The notes beneath the pieces were generated by a model, which saw only the letters and a program-made list of their open reading frames with translations, was not told the origin of the DNA and ran no database searches. From JBMNOI01 sp050942995 (lineage in GTDB: Bacteria; Chloroflexota; Anaerolineae; UBA1429): DNA of 10,606 bases. The DNA lies in NCBI GenBank assembly GCA_050942995.1, contig JBMNOI010000131.1, forward strand, positions 1-10,606. The letters run 5' to 3'. Made by a program: the position numbers and the translations under genes. This document shows positions 6,223 through 10,606 of this stretch, piece by piece; position 1 is the first letter of the stretch, and each line of letters opens with the position of its first letter.

Positions 6223-6921
6223 ATGATGGAGCGAATCAACCCGTTCGAGAGCCTTGAAGTGGCCCAGGGATACGACGCCTGGTTCGATACGCCGCTGGGG
6301 CGGACGGTCGACGTCCTTGAGAAGGATCTGCTCTACCGCATGGCCCGTCCCCTGCCGGGGGAACGCGTCCTGGATGTGGGCGCCGGCACCGGCCACTTTG
6401 CCTGTGATCTGGCCCGCCGCGGCCTGCGCGTGACGGCCTGCGAGCCCTCGGCGGCCATGCTGGCCGTGGGCCGGGTCAAAGGGTGCGATGTCGAGTGGCA
6501 CCAGGCACCGGCCGAGCGCCTGCCCTTCGATGAGGGGGCGTTCGATCTGGTGTTCTGCGTAACGGCGCTCGAATTCGTCGAGGATGTGGATGCGGCACTC
6601 CGGGAGATGGTGCGCGTGCTGGCGCCGGGAGGCCGGCTGGTGGTGGGCACGCTGAACGCCAAAGGGCCCTGGGGGCGCTTTTATGCGCAACAGGCCCGGC
6701 AGGAGGATTCACCCTTTCGCCACGCTCGATTCTTTACGGCGAAACGCCTGGTCAAGACGCTATCGCCCTATGGACGCGTGCGCTGGAATAGCGCCGTTCA
6801 TCTCCCCCCTGCGGGACGCCATCTCGAAGCGGCGCTCGCCAATGCGCAGGCGATAGAGCATCGTGGACGCATCCGGCACCGCGAACTGGGCGCACTTTTG
6901 GTTGGAAGGATCGATGTATGA
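6223..6921 (+). CDS. Class I SAM-dependent methyltransferase in the thiamin operon
   Basis: A 232-residue UbiE/Methyltransf_11-type enzyme with no recognisable substrate. Motif I is LDVGAGTGHF (50-59), the acidic ribose contact is E74 (TACEPS), the motif II region is RLPFDEGAFDLVFCVTALEFV (about 99-119), and RVLAPGGRLVVGT (131-143) follows. An N-terminal FESLEVAQGYDAWFDTPLG segment resembles the substrate-lid region of related enzymes. Two ATGs in tandem (6223 and 6226) follow GGGAGGAG (6212-6219), and either could be the start. It touches the thiN stop and overlaps the next gene by 4 bases (ATGA), so it is firmly part of the operon. It might act on a pyrimidine or thiazole compound or on something unrelated. 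Nothing in the sequence decides this. Confidence 0.9.
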   Translation: MMERINPFESLEVAQGYDAWFDTPLGRTVDVLEKDLLYRMARPLPGERVLDVGAGTGHFACDLARRGLRVTACEPSAAMLAVGRVKGCDVEWHQAPAERLPFDEGAFDLVFCVTALEFVEDVDAALREMVRVLAPGGRLVVGTLNAKGPWGRFYAQQARQEDSPFRHARFFTAKRLVKTLSPYGRVRWNSAVHLPPAGRHLEAALANAQAIEHRGRIRHRELGALLVGRIDV

Positions 6922-7199
6922 TCGGTATCAGCGCACAATTGAGCCTCTATCCTATCGGGCAGGCCGACCTTGCGCCGGCCATTCAGGCGGTGCTGGATAC
7001 GCTGCAGGACTATGGGCTGGAGTACGAAGTGGGCACGATGAGCACCACCACATGGGGAGACGACGAGACCCTTTTCGCCGCCCTGCGTGAGGCGTTCACC
7101 CGCGCTATCGAGCACGGTCCGGCGGTATTGTCCGTCACTATCTCGAACGCCTGCCCCATGCCGGTGGCAACGCGCGGACAGGAGGCCTCGGATGAATGA
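6918..7199 (+). CDS. Thiamin-binding protein of the MTH1187/YkoF family
   Basis: A 93-residue protein that starts IGISAQLSLYPIGQADLAPAI, continues with YGLEYEVGTMSTTTWGD (32-48) and ends near LSVTISNACP (71-80). This is the Thiamine_BP (PF01910) ferredoxin-like fold as in MTH1187. YkoF of Bacillus subtilis, a tandem version, binds thiamin and is encoded with a thiamin/hydroxymethylpyrimidine transporter. There is no signal peptide, so it is predicted to be cytoplasmic. It may act as a soluble carrier or sensor for imported thiamin or pyrimidine. It overlaps the upstream methyltransferase by 4 bases (ATGA) and the downstream permease by 8 bases. Confidence 0.88.
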   Translation: MIGISAQLSLYPIGQADLAPAIQAVLDTLQDYGLEYEVGTMSTTTWGDDETLFAALREAFTRAIEHGPAVLSVTISNACPMPVATRGQEASDE

Positions 7200-8019
7200 C
7201 AATAACGCCCTGCCCCCGCCGCGCAACGGCGATTTGTGGAGCCGCATAGCCCGCTACGCCCCGCCGGCCACGCTGATCCTGACCGTTCTGATGTTGTGGC
7301 AGCTCGCCACCGCTCTGTGGCAGATCCAGCCGTGGCTGCTCCCCTCGCCGCTGGAGATCGTTCGATCGGGAGTGGCCGCCCGCGGCATGCTCGGGCCTCA
7401 TGTGTGGCAGACGGCCCGGGAGACGGTACTGGGGTTCGCCCTGGCTCTGATGGTGGGGCTATCGCTGGGCCTGCTCATCGACTTTTCGCCGACTCTGCAC
7501 AACGCCGTCTATCCCGTCCTGGTGGTCTCGCAGACCATCCCCCTGATCGCCATTGCGCCGTTGCTGGTGATCTGGTTCGGTTACGGTATCTGGCCCAAGA
7601 TCATCGTCGTGGGGCTGATCTGCTTTTTCCCCATCGTGGTGAGCACCGCCGACGGGCTGCGGGCCACCGATCCCGAATTGATGGCGCTGCTTCGCACCAT
7701 GGGCGCCTCGCGTCGAGATATCTTTACCAAAGTTCGATTGCCCGGCGCCATGCCGGCTATCTTTTCGGGCATCAAGATCGCCATTACCTACAGTGTGGTC
7801 GGGGCCATTCTGGGCGAATGGGTGGGCGGCAGCCGTGGGCTGGGCATCTTTATGTTAAGAGCGACTAACTCGTTCCGCACCGACTGGGTCTTTGTCAGCA
7901 TCGCCATCACCGCGGTGTTGAGCGTGCTCCTCTTTGGGGCCGTCACCCTGATCGAGCGGGCGGCGTTACCCTGGTACTATACGGCAACCCGGCAAGAGAG
8001 CTGGGAAGAACTATCATAG
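7192..8019 (+). CDS. thiX: ABC transporter permease, ThiX-type (thiamin-precursor importer)
   Basis: The 275-residue membrane subunit of a type I ABC importer of the SsuC/TauC/ThiX class (BPD_transp_1). The ATG at 7192 is chosen for AGGAGG 6 bases upstream and the usual length. Longer frame extensions to 7087 lie wholly inside the preceding gene. About six hydrophobic segments are visible at roughly 24-44, 76-96, 105-129, 135-152, 190-208 and 231-254. The cytoplasmic EAA-type loop that contacts the ATPase is DPELMALLRTMGASRRDIFTKVRLP (160-184). Linkage to thiY, thiZ, thiN and a TPP riboswitch points to import of thiamin or, more likely, a pyrimidine precursor such as hydroxymethylpyrimidine or formylaminopyrimidine. 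Confidence 0.9.
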   Translation: MNDNNALPPPRNGDLWSRIARYAPPATLILTVLMLWQLATALWQIQPWLLPSPLEIVRSGVAARGMLGPHVWQTARETVLGFALALMVGLSLGLLIDFSPTLHNAVYPVLVVSQTIPLIAIAPLLVIWFGYGIWPKIIVVGLICFFPIVVSTADGLRATDPELMALLRTMGASRRDIFTKVRLPGAMPAIFSGIKIAITYSVVGAILGEWVGGSRGLGIFMLRATNSFRTDWVFVSIAITAVLSVLLFGAVTLIERAALPWYYTATRQESWEELS

Positions 8020-8049
8020 ATTAGAGCAAAATATAAAGGAGACATATCG

Positions 8050-9063
8050 ATGAGATTCCGCCGATCCCTGATTCCGCTGATGATCGTCCTTCTTCTGGTC
8101 GGCGTCGTGCTATCCGCCTGTCAGGCCGCCGCGCCGGAGGAGACGGCCGACACCACACCGGACGAACCGACTCCTGCCACCCTTTCGCTGGACTGGGTGC
8201 CCAATACCAACCACACCGGCTTTTACGTGGCCCTGGATAAAGGCTGGTATGCCGAAGAGGGCATCGATCTGGATATCCAGAGTCCGGCCGATCCCTCGGC
8301 GGCTCTGCGGCAGGTGGCCGCAGGGAACACCGAGTTTGGCGTCAGCTTTCAGGAGGAAGTCACTATCGCCCGGTCGAGCGATATTCCGATCGTCTCTATC
8401 GGCGCCATCATCCAGCACAACACGGCGGCACTCGCCGCGCTGGCCGATTCGGGCATTCGCACCGCCGCCGATTTCGAGGGCAAGACGTACGCCTCGTACG
8501 GCCTGCCCATCGAGCGCCCCATTCTGGAGGGATTGATGGGCTGTGAAGGCGCCGATGCCGACACCGTCGAGTTTGTCGATGTGGGGTTCGACGCCTTCCC
8601 GGCGTTGCTGTCCGGCCGCGTGGACCTGGCTTTGATCTTTCTCGGGTGGGACGGCATAGCCGCCGAGCTGCGCGGCGTCGAGCTGGCGACCGTGCCCCTT
8701 TACGGCGATTGCCTGCCCGACTACTATACTCCCGTCGTCATCACCGGCGAGACCACGCTGGAACAACAGCCCGATCTGGTGCGCCGCTTTATGACCGCCA
8801 CCAGCCGGGGCTATGCCTGGGCGATCGAGAACCCTGAAGAGGCCGCCGAGATCCTGCTAAAGTATGCGCCCGAGACCGATCCCGATCTGGTGCGCGCCAG
8901 CCAGGAGTGGCTCTCGCCCCGTTATCAAGACGACGCGCCCCGTTGGGGTGAGCAGCGCCGCGAGATATGGGCCGAGTTTGCCGATTGGATGCTGGAACAG
9001 GGGCTGATCGAAAAGGCCGTCGACCCCGACGCCGCATTCACGAACGATTATCTCCCGGAATAG
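8050..9063 (+). CDS. thiY: ABC transporter substrate-binding lipoprotein, ThiY/THI5-like
   Basis: The extracytoplasmic receptor of the importer, 337 residues, NMT1/THI5-like family. A lipoprotein signal peptide has basic MRFRR, a hydrophobic core and the lipobox LSAC, with Cys24 as the predicted lipidated residue. An acidic and proline-rich tether (27-43) follows. The mature domain opens with LSLDWVPNTNHTGFYVALDKGWY (45-67), closely matching the ThiY pyrimidine-binding family. EFGVSFQEEVTIAR (95-108) and FEGKTYASYGLPIERPILEGLM (142-163) also fit. ThiY proteins bind N-formyl-4-amino-5-aminomethyl-2-methylpyrimidine, so a pyrimidine ligand is the best inference. The start has AAAGGAGA 7 bases upstream. 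It lies 30 bp after thiX, and 76 bp containing a hairpin separate it from thiZ. Confidence 0.93.
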   Translation: MRFRRSLIPLMIVLLLVGVVLSACQAAAPEETADTTPDEPTPATLSLDWVPNTNHTGFYVALDKGWYAEEGIDLDIQSPADPSAALRQVAAGNTEFGVSFQEEVTIARSSDIPIVSIGAIIQHNTAALAALADSGIRTAADFEGKTYASYGLPIERPILEGLMGCEGADADTVEFVDVGFDAFPALLSGRVDLALIFLGWDGIAAELRGVELATVPLYGDCLPDYYTPVVITGETTLEQQPDLVRRFMTATSRGYAWAIENPEEAAEILLKYAPETDPDLVRASQEWLSPRYQDDAPRWGEQRREIWAEFADWMLEQGLIEKAVDPDAAFTNDYLPE

Positions 9064-9072
9064 AGGGCCGGC

Positions 9073-9109
9073 GCGAGATGGGAGGATTCCCCCCTTTCTC
9101 TCATCTCGC
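9073..9109 (+). other. Intercistronic hairpin between thiY and thiZ
   Basis: The arms GCGAGATG (9073-9080) and CATCTCGC (9102-9109) pair perfectly. Pairing extends inward by about four more bases (9081-9084 with 9098-9101, one G-U). No run of T follows, only CCCCTTTCGCG, so a strong terminator is unlikely. It is more consistent with an mRNA-stabilising or processing element that could set the receptor-to-ATPase ratio. Confidence 0.55.
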
Positions 9110-9139
9110 CCCCTTTCGCGGGACAGAAACGGAAAGCCT

Positions 9140-9913
9140 GTGACATCATCAACGTTCAATATACCGCCCGTCGAGGTGCTCGGCGTCTCCAAGACCTTTC
9201 GTGTGGACGGGCGCATCGTGCCTGCGCTACGCGATGTTTCACTGTATGCCGACGCCGGCGAGTTCATCACCCTGATCGGGCCCAGCGGCTGTGGCAAGAG
9301 CACCCTGCTGAATATCATCTGTGGCCTGATGGAGCCCGGCGAGGGGCAGGTCATCCTTCACGGGAAACCGGATGAGCCCCGTCTGGGCCATGTTGGCTAT
9401 ATGCCCCAGCGCGACCTGCTGCTGCCCTGGCGCACCTTGCTGGACAATATCATCCTTGGCCCCGAGGTCATGGGGCGGGATTTGGAAAGCGCGCGACGCG
9501 AGGCCCGCGGGCTACTGCCCCTCTTTGGCCTGGAGGGATTCGAAGCCCACTATCCCGCGACCCTTTCAGGGGGCATGCGCCAGCGCGCCGCCCTCATGCG
9601 CACCTTTCTCTGTCGTCAGGATGTGGTGCTGCTGGACGAGCCCTTTGGCGCGCTGGATGCTCTCACCCGTCGCACCATGCGTCACTGGCTGCTGGATGTG
9701 TGGGAGCGCTTTGGCCAGACCGCCATTCTGGTGACCCACGACGTAGATGAAGCGCTCTACCTCTCCGACCGGGTCTATGTCTTTTCGCCCCGGCCGGGGC
9801 ACATCATCCGCGAAACACGGGTCGAGGTGCCTCGCCATCAACGAGACGAGGTCGATCACCCACAACTCGCCGCTCTGCGCCGAGAGCTGCTCGTCGCCCT
9901 GGGGTTGAGATGA
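9140..9913 (+). CDS. thiZ: ABC transporter ATP-binding protein, ThiZ-type
   Basis: The 257-residue nucleotide-binding subunit powering the ThiX/ThiY importer. All ABC ATPase motifs are intact: Walker A GPSGCGKST (47-55), Q-loop glutamine Q90 (YMPQRD), signature LSGGMRQR (142-149), Walker B VVLLDEP (162-168), D-loop ALDA (171-174) and switch histidine H200 (LVTHD). By sequence alone it belongs to the SsuB/TauB/ThiZ group; the operon gives the thiamin assignment. The start is a GTG at 9140 with only a weak purine-rich site (GGAAAG) upstream. No other in-frame start near the family N-terminus is better. The start of the next gene overlaps its stop (ATGA). Confidence 0.92.
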   Translation: MTSSTFNIPPVEVLGVSKTFRVDGRIVPALRDVSLYADAGEFITLIGPSGCGKSTLLNIICGLMEPGEGQVILHGKPDEPRLGHVGYMPQRDLLLPWRTLLDNIILGPEVMGRDLESARREARGLLPLFGLEGFEAHYPATLSGGMRQRAALMRTFLCRQDVVLLDEPFGALDALTRRTMRHWLLDVWERFGQTAILVTHDVDEALYLSDRVYVFSPRPGHIIRETRVEVPRHQRDEVDHPQLAALRRELLVALGLR

Positions 9914-10443
9914 AGACATCACACCACATCACCATCGCCAAGCTGACCCATGACGGCCGGGTCTCTGCCCGCTACTCCGGCGAGCGGGTCTATGCCGATG
10001 AAGAGATGGTTGTGGCCCGCTGCATCTGGGCCGCGCCCAAGCCCTTTGCCGTGAAGGGGTTTCGCCTGGAGGCGGGCGATATCTTTATCGAGCACTTTTA
10101 CCTGCGGCGTCGGTACAACGTGTTTGCCGTGTACGATCCTCTCGGAGCGCTCAAGGGCTGGTATGCGAACATCACCGCGCCGCCCGAGTGGTCCGGCGAC
10201 GAGATTCGCTGGCGTGATCTGGCGCTGGATCTGGTGATACGCCCCGACGGACACGAGATCCTGCTGGACGCCGATGAATTCGAGGCGCTTCCCCTTTCAT
10301 CCGAAGAGCGAGCCGCCGCGTTGGACGGACTGGCCGCGCTACGCCGGCACATCGATGAACGCCGCCCACCGTTCACACCGCTGCAGCATATCGCGCCGCG
10401 CGGTGCGCCATCATCAAACAGGCCCACACGCACAAAAATGTGA
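9910..10443 (+). CDS. DUF402 family protein, possible nucleotide or phosphate-ester phosphatase
   Basis: A 177-residue DUF402 (PF04167) protein. Characterised relatives include the staphylococcal nucleoside di/triphosphatase Ntdp and FomD, which hydrolyses a cytidylyl-phosphonate; these are metal-dependent enzymes. The family core is well preserved: FYLRRRYNVFAVYDP (63-77), GWYANITAP (83-91), and the acidic metal-site segment with D97, D103, D107, D113, D120, D122 and E123 in RWRDLALDLVIRPDG and LLDADEFEALP. A basic, proline-rich C-terminal tail (150-177) is unconserved. It overlaps thiZ by 4 bases, so it is translated from the thiamin operon. A role on a phosphorylated thiamin compound or precursor is possible, but nothing in the sequence shows it directly. 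Confidence 0.85.
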   Translation: MKTSHHITIAKLTHDGRVSARYSGERVYADEEMVVARCIWAAPKPFAVKGFRLEAGDIFIEHFYLRRRYNVFAVYDPLGALKGWYANITAPPEWSGDEIRWRDLALDLVIRPDGHEILLDADEFEALPLSSEERAAALDGLAALRRHIDERRPPFTPLQHIAPRGAPSSNRPTRTKM

Positions 10444-10468
10444 CAGGCGCCCGCCTTTTCGATACAAT
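10440..10468 (+). promoter_or_regulatory. Sigma70-type promoter of the last, partial gene
   Basis: A -35 GTGACA (10440-10445, five of six match) lies 17 bp from a -10 TACAAT (10463-10468). The -35 overlaps the DUF402 stop codon. Transcription would start near 10475, about 34 nt before the TTG start at 10509. Confidence 0.65.
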
Positions 10469-10508
10469 ATCCCGGAGATCGTCCATTCAGTCGCAACAGG
10501 AGCTATTA

Positions 10509-10606
10509 TTGTCTGAAGCACAGCCCCGGATGCGCTATGCGCTCGTTGCACGCGTGCCGCGCTCCGTCGAGGTTCGCATCGAGGATCTGTTCCTCCATAT
10601 CGCCGG
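10509..10606 (+). CDS. N-terminal fragment of an unidentified protein
   Basis: A frame open to the window edge starts at TTG 10509, 6 bases after AGGAG (10498-10502). An in-frame ATG at 10530 is the alternative but has no ribosome-binding site. The 32 visible codons begin MSEAQPRMRYALVARVPRSV and go on to EDLFLHIAG. The MRYALVARVP opening faintly recalls 2'-5' RNA ligase-type proteins, but the fragment is too short to assign. It has its own promoter and so need not belong to the thiamin operon. Confidence 0.55.
   Translation, partial: MSEAQPRMRYALVARVPRSVEVRIEDLFLHIA

Noticed and set aside
8110..8766. Minus-strand open frame of 218 codons opposite thiY
   Set aside because: Antisense shadow of a well-supported ThiY gene, with no start signals or motifs.
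9233..9247. GATGTTTCACTGTATG as a third parS-like site
   Set aside because: Only the left half-site matches and it lies inside the thiZ coding sequence, in a conserved segment (DVSLYA); probably chance.
10445..10459. Small hairpin with TTT after the DUF402 stop as operon terminator
   Set aside because: At most a 4-bp stem with a short loop, overlapping the next promoter's spacer; too weak to call.

Overview
The window is a GC-rich bacterial chromosomal segment with seven complete, confidently assigned genes, four complete genes known only at family or fold level, and a partial gene at each edge. The mix of a lipobox lipoprotein, an LPXTG-anchored surface protein and a TPP-riboswitch ThiXYZ-type operon suggests a monoderm bacterium. 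Chloroflexota is my best guess, but it is an inference from gene content and protein flavour, not a phylogenetic result. I saw no transposase, integrase, tRNA, rRNA or CRISPR array.

Left part, 1-2989: replication and ribosome housekeeping genes. The 3' end of rsmG runs rightward and meets recF head-on at a shared hairpin terminator. recF lies 12 bp downstream of dnaN, and the pair reads leftward from a near-consensus promoter just upstream of dnaN.

Middle part, 3172-5281: two leftward single-gene units. One encodes a secreted protein with an LPQTG sortase signal. The other encodes a SAM-dependent methyltransferase with a C-terminal four-cysteine zinc ribbon. Each has its own promoter and intrinsic terminator. 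The methyltransferase leader carries two perfect tandem 17-bp repeats that closely resemble the ParB-binding site parS.

Right part, 5287-10443: a rightward thiamin-salvage operon. A promoter placed back-to-back with the methyltransferase promoter drives a TPP riboswitch with a readable terminator/antiterminator platform. The genes that follow are thiN (thiamin pyrophosphokinase), a class I methyltransferase, a small MTH1187/YkoF-type thiamin-binding protein, a ThiXYZ-type ABC importer (permease, lipoprotein, ATPase) and a DUF402 phosphatase-like protein. Most junctions overlap or touch, which implies translational coupling. In outline, the importer brings in a thiamin precursor (probably a pyrimidine), ThiN makes the coenzyme, and TPP shuts the operon off. 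The roles of the methyltransferase and the DUF402 protein in this scheme are unknown and are the most interesting open point. A separate promoter after the operon drives a gene that runs off the right edge.

The one stretch over 300 bases without a protein gene (5164-5559) is filled by the parS-like repeats, two divergent promoters, the riboswitch and its terminator.
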